The notes below the pieces were generated by a model that was not told the origin of the DNA, searched no databases, and was given only the letters and a program-made list of their open reading frames with translations. This document shows, piece by piece, positions 1 to 8,307 of a stretch of DNA of 64,000 bases. Source of the stretch: an uncultured Coprococcus sp. GTDB taxonomy: Bacteria; Bacillota; Clostridia; Lachnospirales; Lachnospiraceae. The stretch lies in the NCBI GenBank assembly GCA_947626675.1, contig CANQTC010000002.1, positions 183,548-247,547 of the forward strand, given 5' to 3'. Positions within the stretch are counted from its first letter, which is position 1, and each line of letters begins with the position of its first letter. A program made the translations under genes and the position numbers.

Positions 1-558
1 CAAAAGTGCAATGACTTCTTCGCCATTTCTGGAGTCAAGGCTTCCCGTTGGCTCATCTGCAAGCACAATTGAAGGATGATTGGCTAAGGCTCTGGCTATC
101 GCTGCCCTCTGCTGCTGCCCGCCTGACAATTGTTTCGGCAGATGATGAAGCCGGTCCGCAAGCCCTAAGATTTCTATGATATGGTCAATATACTCATTAT
201 CCGGTTTTTTCTTATCCAGCAGTATCGGCATTTTTATATTTTCTTCTACAGAAAGCACCGGTATCAGATGAAATGACTGAAAGATAAATCCTATCTTCCG
301 TCTTCTGAATATGGAGAGCGCCTCATCTTTCATATCAGAAATATTTTCCCCATCTACGATAACCGTTCCGCTTGTTGGTCTGTCCACAGCGCCCATAATA
401 TTCAGAAGTGTGGATTTTCCTGAACCGGAACTGCCTATGATAGATAATATTTCGCCCTTTTCAATATCCATCGTCACACCGTCAACAGCCCTTACAATAT
501 TTCCATCTTTTTCATTTCCATATATTTTTGTAATATCTTTTAATTCTACAATCTTCAT
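1..558 (-). CDS. ABC transporter ATP-binding protein (3' end beyond window)
   Basis: This is the N-terminal 186 residues of an ABC ATPase; the stop lies left of the window. The Walker A motif (GSSGSGKS), Q-loop (FIFQSF), signature (LSGGQQQR) and Walker B (IVLADEPTGSLD) are all present and correctly spaced. The sequence style, with QSFHLIPVLSVEEN after the Q-loop, is that of the LolD/MacB/BceA subfamily, whose partners are FtsX-like permeases. The permease would lie downstream, outside the window. The gene has its own leader, separated from the upstream histidine kinase by a hairpin, and that leader carries two BceR-like inverted repeats. A role in antimicrobial-peptide or bacitracin detoxification is therefore plausible but inferred; the substrate cannot be read from the ATPase. 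Confidence 0.93.
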   Translation of the reverse strand, partial: MKIVELKDITKIYGNEKDGNIVRAVDGVTMDIEKGEILSIIGSSGSGKSTLLNIMGAVDRPTSGTVIVDGENISDMKDEALSIFRRRKIGFIFQSFHLIPVLSVEENIKMPILLDKKKPDNEYIDHIIEILGLADRLHHLPKQLSGGQQQRAAIARALANHPSIVLADEPTGSLDSRNGEEVIALL

Positions 559-650
559 ATCAGCACACCTCGCCCATTCTATTCATTAAACAGGCAACTG
601 CCGCGCAATCACCCAAATACTTTTATCTTGTTTATCATAACCTGCGGACC

Positions 651-664
651 TTACAATTCTGTGA
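651..664. promoter_or_regulatory. BceR-like operator half of a pair (distal to kinase)
   Basis: TTACA-ATTC-TGTGA is an imperfect inverted repeat matching the TnACA-N4-TGTAA pattern that I recall for BceR/PsdR-type response regulators. It lies upstream of the ABC ATPase start and 23 bp (start to start, about two helical turns) from a second copy. Confidence 0.5.
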
Positions 665-673
665 ATTTATTTA

Positions 674-687
674 TTACAATTCTGTAA
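674..687. promoter_or_regulatory. BceR-like operator, perfect copy
   Basis: TTACA-ATTC-TGTAA is a perfect 5+5 inverted repeat with a 4-base spacer. Its first 12 bases are identical to those of the neighbouring site at 651. Tandem same-face spacing suggests cooperative binding of an OmpR-family regulator controlling the ABC transporter. Confidence 0.55.
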
Positions 688-725
688 GAAACATCCCTTT
701 CTTATTCTTTGTCATCAAACGAAAA

Positions 726-759
726 TTGGCACAAGCGATAATCGTATCGTCTGTGCCAA
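726..759 (-). terminator. Hairpin terminator after the histidine kinase gene
   Basis: A 15-bp stem with two G-U or mismatched positions (TTGGCACA...TGTGCCAA outer arm) and a 4-base loop follows the kinase stop codon on the minus strand and is followed by only four T residues. It separates the kinase transcript from the ABC ATPase leader. Confidence 0.65.
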
Positions 760-772
760 ACCTTATTTGCAT

Positions 773-1981
773 TTATTTAAAAAACAGGATAATAAACTCT
801 GTATATCTTCCTTCCTCACTTCGTACCGTAATATCCCCATTCTGACCATTGATAATCGCCTTTGCAAGTGCAAGTCCAATTCCTACGCTATTCGGATTTG
901 GATTTCGGCTGCCTTTATGAAATCGTTCAAATATATGCGGGATTTCCGCTTCCGGTATTCCACATCCGTCATCCTTTATCGATATTCTGACATAATGCTC
1001 ATTTCCCTCTACATTGATATCGATTGTCCCGCCATATTCCATATGGTCTGCCGCGTTTACAAATAGATTGCCAAGTGCCTCTGCAAGCCAGTCAGCATCA
1101 TGCGGCAGCAAAACATTCTTTCCGCAATGATTATTGATGATATAGTTTTTTTCAATCACTTTATGCGATATTTTAGAAAGTGCCATTTCTATGGTATCTG
1201 CCAGTTTGTTTTCTTTGATATCAAACTGCACGCTGTCTGCATCCAGTCTCGCCATCTTCAGCATTGCAAGTACAAGCCATTTCATTCTTTCCAATTGTTT
1301 CTGATTTTCGGTCAGAATTTCTATTTTCTCCTCTTTGGTGTTCAGTTTACCGGATAGCAGCAGGTCATTGAAAACAGTCATCGATGCAATCGGCGTCTTA
1401 AGCTGATGAGAGATATCCTGTAAAGTGTCACGCAGAAACTCCTTATCAGCAGCTTCCCGCTCCTTACTTTGTTTTAAGGCATGTACCAGTGTATGGTAAG
1501 AACTATCAAGCCTTCCGATTGCCCCTTCCTCATAAATCTGCTTATAATCAAACTGCCCTGTTTCAAGAATCCTGTTCACATCATATGACATCCCATGAAT
1601 TCGTGCAAATATACGTTTTGTATAAAATGCTGTAATACCATACACCAATATCAGAAATGCCGCCAGTATGCCTTCCGCAATCCATCTGTCTTTTACATAT
1701 ACCTCATGTACATCCGAATACATTTTATAAATTCCGTTCGTGTCATATCCGGACTTTTTCAGTACCTCCTCAGCCTTTTGCAGCTCATAATTGTCTGCAT
1801 ATTGAACCTCCCCAGCCATACCGTCATATTCCGCCATCATGCGGGCAGTAAATGCAAGATATTCCCTGTCTGCATGTTGATACATAACTGCAAATATCCC
1901 CCATACCGCTATCATCAGTATGAGGGAAATAAGCGCATATATATATGTAAATTCTCTGAACTTTTTATTCTCAAACAGCAT
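773..1981 (-). CDS. Sensor histidine kinase (two-component system, no adjacent regulator)
   Basis: This 402-residue membrane histidine kinase has TM1 at about residues 12-34, a 63-residue extracytoplasmic segment, TM2 at about 99-120, a HAMP-like linker and a HisKA motif DISHQLKTP with the phospho-accepting His at 192. The ATPase domain has an N box near residue 310 (LGNLFVNAADH), G1 DDGCGIP and G2 GIGLALAKAI. The external loop is longer than in BceS-type intramembrane-sensing kinases. Its AGGAG ribosome site overlaps the stop codon of the upstream GH13 gene, so the two are translationally coupled. A response regulator would normally sit just upstream, but that place is taken by the glycosidase. 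The ABC ATPase downstream, with its BceR-like sites, is the likely target gene. The stimulus is unknown. Confidence 0.92.
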   Translation of the reverse strand: MLFENKKFREFTYIYALISLILMIAVWGIFAVMYQHADREYLAFTARMMAEYDGMAGEVQYADNYELQKAEEVLKKSGYDTNGIYKMYSDVHEVYVKDRWIAEGILAAFLILVYGITAFYTKRIFARIHGMSYDVNRILETGQFDYKQIYEEGAIGRLDSSYHTLVHALKQSKEREAADKEFLRDTLQDISHQLKTPIASMTVFNDLLLSGKLNTKEEKIEILTENQKQLERMKWLVLAMLKMARLDADSVQFDIKENKLADTIEMALSKISHKVIEKNYIINNHCGKNVLLPHDADWLAEALGNLFVNAADHMEYGGTIDINVEGNEHYVRISIKDDGCGIPEAEIPHIFERFHKGSRNPNPNSVGIGLALAKAIINGQNGDITVRSEEGRYTEFIILFFK

Positions 1982-1991
1982 AAAGGTACTC

Positions 1992-4088
1992 CTATAAAGC
2001 AGAAATCAGTATCATAGCCGACATCTTCGGCGCTTTCAGTGTCAACACATTATGTTCCACCATATAATCCTGAACCTCAAGTGTATAACCTTCTTCATTT
2101 GTAAATAAGATGCGTTTCATAATCGCATGATTTAAAACGCCGATGCGTCTTACATGAAGCTTTAAATCCACATCTTCATAGTTTGTATTCAATATAACGA
2201 TTACATGCTCGTTATTTGTAAACCGCCCATAACTGATAATCTTATGCGCACCATAAAGAAACATGACAGAGCCTTTCATAAGCGCCTCATAAGCTTTGTG
2301 AATTTTTATGATATCTTTATGAAATGCTATCAGCTCTTTATCTTCATGTCCCCAGGGATATGTCCGTCTGTTATCCGGGTCGGTCCAGCCGCATACGCCG
2401 GCCTCATCTCCATAATAAATCGCAGGCGCTCCGGGCCATGTCATTTGAAACACAACTGCCTGCCTGAGGATACTCTTATCCACGCCTTCATTTGCAGCAT
2501 CCGGTCCTAACGTATGAATTCTGCCAACCTTTCTGTTCGTTCTTGTCAGAAATCTGGAATGGTCATGGTTGGATAATTCATTCATTGCAATTTCAAGTGA
2601 CGGTCTTCTGAATCTCGACATATGATAATTCATCGCACCCATAAAGGTGTCCGGATTGCCAAGCAAATCGCCCCGGAACTCATCACTATGCTTTTCTACA
2701 CCTGTCAGAAACCAGGTAATCGGCTCCATAAAGGCATCATAGTTCATAACCGTATCCCATTGGTCGCCTTTCAGCCACGGTTTCGGGTCTCCATAATGCT
2801 CGGCAAGAACAATCGCTTCCGGATTTGCTTCCCGCACAGCTTCCCTGAACATACGCCAGAAATTATGGTTATACTCGCTTGAATGTCCCAAATCTGCTGC
2901 CACATCAAGCCGCCATCCATCTGCATTATAGGGAGGTGACACCCATTTCTTTGCAATACGCATAATATATTCCACTAACTTCGGTGATTCCTCATAATTC
3001 AGCTTCGGCAGCGTGTCATGTCCCCACCATCCATCATATGTCGTATTGTAAGGCCATTCGCCCTGATTATAGAATTTGAAAAATGTATGATATGGGCTGT
3101 CCGCTGATATAAACGCACCTTTTTCATAATTTTCCTGTTCTTCATAGATGCGTTCCCTGTCCATCCATTTATTGAATGAGCCACAGTGATTAAATACCCC
3201 ATCCAGAATAATCTTCATTCCCCGTTTATGAATTTCTTCCACCAGCTTTATAAAAAGTTTGTTGCTCGCTTCCAGATTTTTCTTATTTGTAACGCGGTTG
3301 ATATATCGCGAAGACTGCTTATTCTCCTGCACACCATCAGGAAGACATTCCCCCGCGTCATCTACGATGCGTCCATAATGCGGGTCAACATAATCATAAT
3401 CCTGTATATCATATTTATGATTCGACGGAGAAACAAATATCGGATTTAAGTAGACAACATCAACCCCAAGCTCCTGAAGATAATCCAGTTTATCCATAAC
3501 ACCCTGCAAATCTCCGCCATAAAACGAAGCAACGTCCATATTCTCAGGATATTTACTCCATTCCTGAACCTGTCTTGTTCCACTGTTGATGTAATAATAT
3601 TCGTTATCGAGAACATCATTGGACTTATCGCCATTATAAAACCGGTCAACAAATATCTGATAAAATACCGCGCCCTTCGCCCACGCCGGTACAGAATATC
3701 CCGGTGCTATTTCAAAATTATATTCAAGGTTATTCTCTTTCTGCGCGCCCATTTTATTGTAATAACATGTAACAGCGCCGGAATGTATTTCAAAATAGTA
3801 GCTGACAAACGAAAGGCCTGCCGGAATCACCGCCGTATAAAAATCAAAAAGTTCATTCGTGCTTTCAATACGCATCGGAACTTTTTCTCCATTATATACG
3901 AGATACAGTTCATCTACATTATCTACTATCGTTCTAAATCTAATTGTGATATCCTGATTGAAATCAGGCTCCTGTGGATTTACATAATAGGAACTTCCAT
4001 CAGAAAATAATCCGCCTATATTCAGCACAGGCTTTGCATTATAAACGTAATCATATACACGCTGTCCATTTGTACGCCTATCAGCCAT
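1992..4088 (-). CDS. GH13 alpha-glucan hydrolase (neopullulanase/cyclomaltodextrinase-like)
   Basis: This 698-residue protein has no signal peptide, so it is cytoplasmic. An N-terminal beta domain (about residues 20-130, CBM34-like) precedes a GH13 TIM barrel. Conserved region I is DGVFNH (296-301), the nucleophile is Asp395 in GWRLDVA, the acid/base is Glu430 in IVLAEHYGD, and the transition-state Asp is 509 in NELSNHDHSRF. The large N-terminal domain and barrel resemble the neopullulanase, maltogenic amylase and cyclomaltodextrinase group, which hydrolyse alpha-1,4 (and sometimes alpha-1,6) bonds of maltooligosaccharides. The start ATG has an AGGGAG site. It is the first gene of a short transcript with the histidine kinase. 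It could supply glucose from glycogen or imported dextrins; the exact linkage specificity cannot be told. Confidence 0.93.
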   Translation of the reverse strand: MADRRTNGQRVYDYVYNAKPVLNIGGLFSDGSSYYVNPQEPDFNQDITIRFRTIVDNVDELYLVYNGEKVPMRIESTNELFDFYTAVIPAGLSFVSYYFEIHSGAVTCYYNKMGAQKENNLEYNFEIAPGYSVPAWAKGAVFYQIFVDRFYNGDKSNDVLDNEYYYINSGTRQVQEWSKYPENMDVASFYGGDLQGVMDKLDYLQELGVDVVYLNPIFVSPSNHKYDIQDYDYVDPHYGRIVDDAGECLPDGVQENKQSSRYINRVTNKKNLEASNKLFIKLVEEIHKRGMKIILDGVFNHCGSFNKWMDRERIYEEQENYEKGAFISADSPYHTFFKFYNQGEWPYNTTYDGWWGHDTLPKLNYEESPKLVEYIMRIAKKWVSPPYNADGWRLDVAADLGHSSEYNHNFWRMFREAVREANPEAIVLAEHYGDPKPWLKGDQWDTVMNYDAFMEPITWFLTGVEKHSDEFRGDLLGNPDTFMGAMNYHMSRFRRPSLEIAMNELSNHDHSRFLTRTNRKVGRIHTLGPDAANEGVDKSILRQAVVFQMTWPGAPAIYYGDEAGVCGWTDPDNRRTYPWGHEDKELIAFHKDIIKIHKAYEALMKGSVMFLYGAHKIISYGRFTNNEHVIVILNTNYEDVDLKLHVRRIGVLNHAIMKRILFTNEEGYTLEVQDYMVEHNVLTLKAPKMSAMILISAL

Positions 4089-4121
4089 ATTGATATACTC
4101 CCTTCAACAACTGTTTTCATT

Positions 4122-4150
4122 TTAATACTTTTGCCTGTATTTAACAACAA
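4122..4150 (-). promoter_or_regulatory. Candidate sigma-A promoter of the GH13-kinase transcript
   Basis: Reading the minus strand, TTGTTG is followed after 17 bp by TATTAA, placing the transcript start about 27 nt upstream of the GH13 ATG. Confidence 0.45.
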
Positions 4151-4183
4151 TTTTTATACTGTTTTTTAAGCCCACATACGAAT

Positions 4184-4216
4184 AAAGGAGCTGACCTACG
4201 TTCTGTCAGCTCCTTT
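4184..4216 (-). terminator. Hairpin downstream of lipase gene
   Basis: Perfect 12-bp stem AAAGGAGCTGAC/GTCAGCTCCTTT with a 9-base loop. It lies about 230 bp after the lipase stop. It lacks a proper U tract, so it is either a weak terminator or a structured element in a long GH13 leader. Confidence 0.45.
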
Positions 4217-4445
4217 GGAGAAGGTATTTTGTTACTTATGGGGTGTATCCAAAATATATAATGTATTGGGGGGTTACAAGTATTATTATATACAAATCCG
4301 TCGAAAAGTCTGCCCAAACATTTTTTTTATTTTAAAATTGCATTGTGCATTTTTACTTTACACAAATCTTAAAAAGCACTATTTCACACGTTTTTTGTGC
4401 ATCTTGTATATTTCTCCATATTTTTTCAAACAGTTTTTCTTTTCA

Positions 4446-5807
4446 TCAGAACCCTCTTCTTTTGAGGTTATATACTAACTGTACATAAAATTCTCTCACA
4501 TCAAAGCCTTTGATATTTTCCCTGTTCAAATCAATCATATCCCCATGTGATATTCCCCGCTTATCCGGTGGCGTCAAATATATGTACTCGTCTCCCCATT
4601 TGAAAGAATCGCTGCCTACCAGTCCGTCATTTTCCCCATCAAACCATTTTACAAATCCATTTGTCATATTGAGCGGAAACCTTCCGCCTGATGGCTGAAC
4701 CAGATACGAACCTGTACTGATTACAGGCACGCCATGCGTATCCGGCATCAGCCTGTTTCTTCTTTGACATGCCTCGTAGGTCAAATCTCTTACCGCTGCT
4801 ATAAAATCAGGTTTATAATCACCAAGTTTCAAAAGCGCCGCATTATACATCTTCGCCACATTATTCTGTACAGACTGCGGAATGACGGATAACAGATAAT
4901 CTGCAAATGCGCATCCCCTGTGAGGTGTATTAATCGTCGTCAGTGAGGCAACATATTTGTCCATTCCAAGCATGGAGATGGCATATCTGCTGTCCAGCCC
5001 GCCTTTTGAATGTGCTATAATATTGACCTTTTCACTTCCTGTCTCCTGAAGAACCTGCATGATTCTTGCGGCAAGTTCATTGCCACATTCCTCTACCGAT
5101 GCTGCCGACTGATGATTTCCGTAAAATATTCTTGCTCCATTCTTCTCAAGCTCAGCAGGAATCCGCCCCCAGTAATTCAGATACCTGAAATCCCTGAAGA
5201 ACACACCATGTACCATCAGTATCGGATATCTTGTTGCACATATTCGTTCGTTATGCCTTGATTCATTTAGTAAAATCTTATCATTTTCAAACCGGTTTTC
5301 ATCTGATGCCAGTTTTAATATTTTTCCAAGAACAATCAGATGCACAATCGGTATCCATCCACAGAGAATTCCTATCAAACGCCATTTTACCGCAATCTGC
5401 TTTGAATACAGATACACTCTGATAATGCCTGCCCAGAAGCAGAGCGCTTCAAATAATACCGCGCTTACGATATATTTTATCCAGTCCCACGCACCTGACA
5501 ATTCCACATTTACAACATCAAACAAAATCAAAAACAGTAATATGATACTGCCTGCTGTGGAAATCAAAAACGCATACAGAAGTTCGCAGCCATTTTGACA
5601 TCTCCTGATGCTGTTTGTCTGTATATTCGTTAGTCCCGACAACGGTTTTATCATAATCCAAATATAGCATATAGAAAATATGGTCATGCCAAGCCACGGC
5701 ATGACCATATCTGCAATTTTAAATAATATATACATATTGGACATAAGAAATACGATTGCCGCATTGATGAATCTTTTTATAATCTTCATTTGTCCCTCTT
5801 TCTTCAT
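4446..5807 (-). CDS. Membrane-anchored alpha/beta-hydrolase, triacylglycerol-lipase-like
   Basis: The 453 residues begin with about 165 residues holding four to five hydrophobic segments, followed by an alpha/beta-hydrolase. The oxyanion motif is HG at 200-201 (ILMVHGVFF), the nucleophile elbow is AHSKGG with Ser267, and a late GISHGD supplies a candidate catalytic His. It resembles bacterial lipases that act on acyl esters, here tethered to the membrane; the substrate is unknown. Its first ATG overlaps the ftsH stop (TAATG), which implies coupling. However, a second in-frame ATG six codons later (5789) has the better ribosome site (AAGAGGGA) and may be the real start. It is the last gene of the tilS-hpt-ftsH run. 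Confidence 0.85.
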   Translation of the reverse strand: MKKEGQMKIIKRFINAAIVFLMSNMYILFKIADMVMPWLGMTIFSICYIWIMIKPLSGLTNIQTNSIRRCQNGCELLYAFLISTAGSIILLFLILFDVVNVELSGAWDWIKYIVSAVLFEALCFWAGIIRVYLYSKQIAVKWRLIGILCGWIPIVHLIVLGKILKLASDENRFENDKILLNESRHNERICATRYPILMVHGVFFRDFRYLNYWGRIPAELEKNGARIFYGNHQSAASVEECGNELAARIMQVLQETGSEKVNIIAHSKGGLDSRYAISMLGMDKYVASLTTINTPHRGCAFADYLLSVIPQSVQNNVAKMYNAALLKLGDYKPDFIAAVRDLTYEACQRRNRLMPDTHGVPVISTGSYLVQPSGGRFPLNMTNGFVKWFDGENDGLVGSDSFKWGDEYIYLTPPDKRGISHGDMIDLNRENIKGFDVREFYVQLVYNLKRRGF

Positions 5808-7702
5808 TATACCTGCGGCTGTGACTGTCCATCAAATAAAGCTTCAAATTCAGCCCTGTCTATTCTTTCCTTTTCAAGAAGAAGCGCGGCGCATCTGTGA
5901 AGAATATCGATATGTGCCTCTATGATTGCTCTTGCATCAGCATAACACTCATCTACAATCCTCTTTACTTCTTTATCTATAACGCCTGCAACTTTCTCAC
6001 TGTACGCTTTGGCATGGCCCAAATCTCTTCCGAGGAATACCTCTTCCTGATTATCTGTTTCATAATTAATCAGACCCAGTTTATCTGACATACCATACTT
6101 TGTAACCATCGCGCGGGCATACTGACTCGCCTGTTTGATATCCTGCGAAGCACCCGTTGTGATATCTTCCAGTATCAGTTCCTCCGCAATACGTCCGCCA
6201 AGACTTACCTTGATATCTTCAAGCATCTTGCCCTTTGTCATAAATACATTGTCATTTTCCGGAAGCGGCATCGTATAACCGCCTGCACCTGTTCCCGTCG
6301 GAATAATGGATACGGTATATACCGGGCCTACATGTGGCAGAAGATGGAATAAAATCGCATGACCTGCTTCATGATAAGCCGTTATCCTGCGTTCACTTTC
6401 AGGCACAAGACGGCTTTTCTTTTCTCCGCCTATGCCAACCTTGATAAAGGATTTATCAACATCTTCCTTAACAATATACGAACGGTTGTCTTTCGCTGCT
6501 GATATGGCTGCTTCATTCATCAGATTTTCAAGGTCTGCACCTGCAAATCCTGCTGTTGTTCTTGCTATATCAGGAAGATTGACATCCTCTGCAAGAGGTT
6601 TGTTCTTTGTATGAACCTTCAAAATCTCTTCCCTGCCCTTTACATCAGGCCGGTTGACTGCAATCTTTCTGTCGAAACGTCCCGGTCTTAATATCGCATG
6701 ATCCAGGATATCCACCCTGTTCGTAGCAGCCAGCACAATAATACCCTCATTTACGCCAAAACCATCCATCTCAACAAGGAGCTGATTTAAAGTCTGTTCT
6801 CTTTCATCATGTCCGCCCCCAAGTCCTGTACCTCTTTGTCTTGCCACCGCATCAATCTCATCGATAAATATAATACATGGCGCATTCTTCTTTGCTTCTT
6901 CAAACAAATCCCTTACTCGTGAAGCGCCGACACCAACGAACATTTCAACGAAATCCGAACCTGAAATACTGAAAAATGGTACGTCTGCTTCACCAGCAAC
7001 AGCCTTTGCCATAAGCGTTTTACCTGTTCCCGGAGGGCCTACAAGGAGAACACCTTTCGGAATTCTTGCACCTACTTTAACAAATCTTCCCGGATTTTTC
7101 AAAAATTCTACAATTTCCTCTAAATCCTCTTTTTCTTCCGAAAGTCCTGCCACATCCCTGAATGTCACTTTCTTATCTGCATCATTGCTGAGTCTGGCTC
7201 TGCTCTTTCCAAAATTCATCATCTGTCCACCGGAACCGCCGCCCTGCGCCCGGTTCATAATGAACATCATGATAAGCATAAACACAATCATCACGATAAG
7301 ATATGGAAGCCACAAACCAACCATACTTGTCTTCTTCACATCATACAGATTATATTTTGCCAGCTTCTTGATTTCATCCTCTTTTGCTGTTTCATTATAT
7401 TTATTTACTTCTGCCTGATATTCATTATAAATTCTGACAACATCATTTACATCGGATGCATAAAATGTGATGCCTCTTCCTTCTGAATAAATCACTTCTA
7501 CCGTAGCCGTCGGCACATCTGTATTCTGCTGTATATTCAGCTCTAATACATCACCGGCTCTTAAATCTTCCGCCAAATCCGTATAACTGTAATTTGTTCT
7601 TACATCATAATCACTACTAAGCCATCTGTTGATAATAAGAAATCCAACAATGAGTATAATCAGATATATAACAATGGCATTTCTAAATTTTTTCTTGTTC
7701 AT
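5807..7702 (-). CDS. ftsH: ATP-dependent zinc metalloprotease FtsH
   Basis: Membrane-bound AAA+ protease that degrades misfolded and regulatory membrane proteins. Counting from the upstream Met, TM1 is at 10-26, the external domain at about 30-125 and TM2 at about 132-150. Walker A is GPPGTGKT (223-230), Walker [10 protein letters not shown] (277-285), the second region of homology ends in RPGRFD, and the zinc site is HEAGH (445-449). The 631-residue length is usual for the family. Two consecutive ATGs occur; the second (7702) sits 6 nt from AAGGAG whereas the first is only 3 nt away, so the second is chosen. The gene order tilS-hpt-ftsH is the classic Firmicute arrangement. Confidence 0.98.
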   Translation of the reverse strand: MNKKKFRNAIVIYLIILIVGFLIINRWLSSDYDVRTNYSYTDLAEDLRAGDVLELNIQQNTDVPTATVEVIYSEGRGITFYASDVNDVVRIYNEYQAEVNKYNETAKEDEIKKLAKYNLYDVKKTSMVGLWLPYLIVMIVFMLIMMFIMNRAQGGGSGGQMMNFGKSRARLSNDADKKVTFRDVAGLSEEKEDLEEIVEFLKNPGRFVKVGARIPKGVLLVGPPGTGKTLMAKAVAGEADVPFFSISGSDFVEMFVGVGASRVRDLFEEAKKNAPCIIFIDEIDAVARQRGTGLGGGHDEREQTLNQLLVEMDGFGVNEGIIVLAATNRVDILDHAILRPGRFDRKIAVNRPDVKGREEILKVHTKNKPLAEDVNLPDIARTTAGFAGADLENLMNEAAISAAKDNRSYIVKEDVDKSFIKVGIGGEKKSRLVPESERRITAYHEAGHAILFHLLPHVGPVYTVSIIPTGTGAGGYTMPLPENDNVFMTKGKMLEDIKVSLGGRIAEELILEDITTGASQDIKQASQYARAMVTKYGMSDKLGLINYETDNQEEVFLGRDLGHAKAYSEKVAGVIDKEVKRIVDECYADARAIIEAHIDILHRCAALLLEKERIDRAEFEALFDGQSQPQV

Positions 7703-7768
7703 CATCTACTCCTTATATCAGTATATTTTATATATTAAGACACTGTTAAGCGCCCGGCAATATCTCTT

Positions 7769-8290
7769 TTATTGTTCTATTACGCCTATATATGGAAGGT
7801 TTCTGTATTTTTGCGCACAGTCAAGTCCATAACCGACTACAAATCTGTCCGGTACAGAAAATCCTGTCATATATAAGTCCACAGGAATAACCCGTCGCTC
7901 CGGTTTATCCAAAAGTGTTATCACCTTAAGACTTTCCGGATTTCTTTCTTTTATAAGCTTTATAAGATATGACAAGGTTCTTCCCGAGTCCAATATATCT
8001 TCTACAATGATAACATCCTTACCTTCAACAGTTTCATCTAAATCCTTGTTCAGTTTCACGATTCCTGATGAAGAAGTTCCATTCCCATAGCTGCTGACTG
8101 ACATAAAATCAAGCGTTACCGGTGTTTTCATTTTCTTCGCAAGCGCACACATAAAAAATACGCTGCCTTTTAATATCCCAACCATATGAACGGTTTTCCC
8201 GGCATATTCGGCGTCTATTCTGTCAGCCATCTCCGCTATTCTCGCATCGACCTTTTCTTCGCTAATCAATACTCCTATACGTTCTTTCAT
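7769..8290 (-). CDS. hpt: Hypoxanthine phosphoribosyltransferase
   Basis: Purine-salvage enzyme converting hypoxanthine or guanine plus PRPP to IMP or GMP. The 173-residue protein carries the type I PRTase PRPP loop EDILDSGRT (97-105), the flexible-loop region SVSSYGNGTSSSG and the early GILKGS segment (38-43) that holds the PRPP-binding Lys-Gly. The start ATG is preceded by AAAGGAA. It lies 17 bp downstream of tilS and 64 bp upstream of ftsH on the same strand, the conserved tilS-hprT-ftsH order. In B. subtilis HprT and TilS are also reported to act on ftsH expression; whether that holds here is unknown. Confidence 0.97.
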   Translation of the reverse strand: MKERIGVLISEEKVDARIAEMADRIDAEYAGKTVHMVGILKGSVFFMCALAKKMKTPVTLDFMSVSSYGNGTSSSGIVKLNKDLDETVEGKDVIIVEDILDSGRTLSYLIKLIKERNPESLKVITLLDKPERRVIPVDLYMTGFSVPDRFVVGYGLDCAQKYRNLPYIGVIEQ

Positions 8291-8307
8291 GCATTTTTCC
8301 TTTCGTA

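Larger units (their letters stand above)
4089..4445. other. 357-bp intergenic region between GH13 gene and lipase gene
   Basis: AT-rich and without a credible ORF. It holds a 12-bp perfect hairpin (4184-4216), a candidate GH13 promoter (4122-4150), and further right a minus-strand TATAAT (4285-4290) next to a single Spo0A-box-like CGTCGAAAA (4299-4307). The latter two are weak and might mark an additional long-leader promoter for the GH13 gene. Confidence 0.5.

Noticed and set aside
4299..4307. Spo0A-box-like CGTCGAAAA upstream of the GH13 gene
   Set aside because: A single short match with a mismatch; such sites occur by chance in AT-rich DNA, and no good promoter is clearly associated.
7720..7749. 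TTAACA-N18-TATACT promoter for ftsH
   Set aside because: The start site would fall inside the ribosome site of ftsH, so it cannot work as the ftsH promoter.
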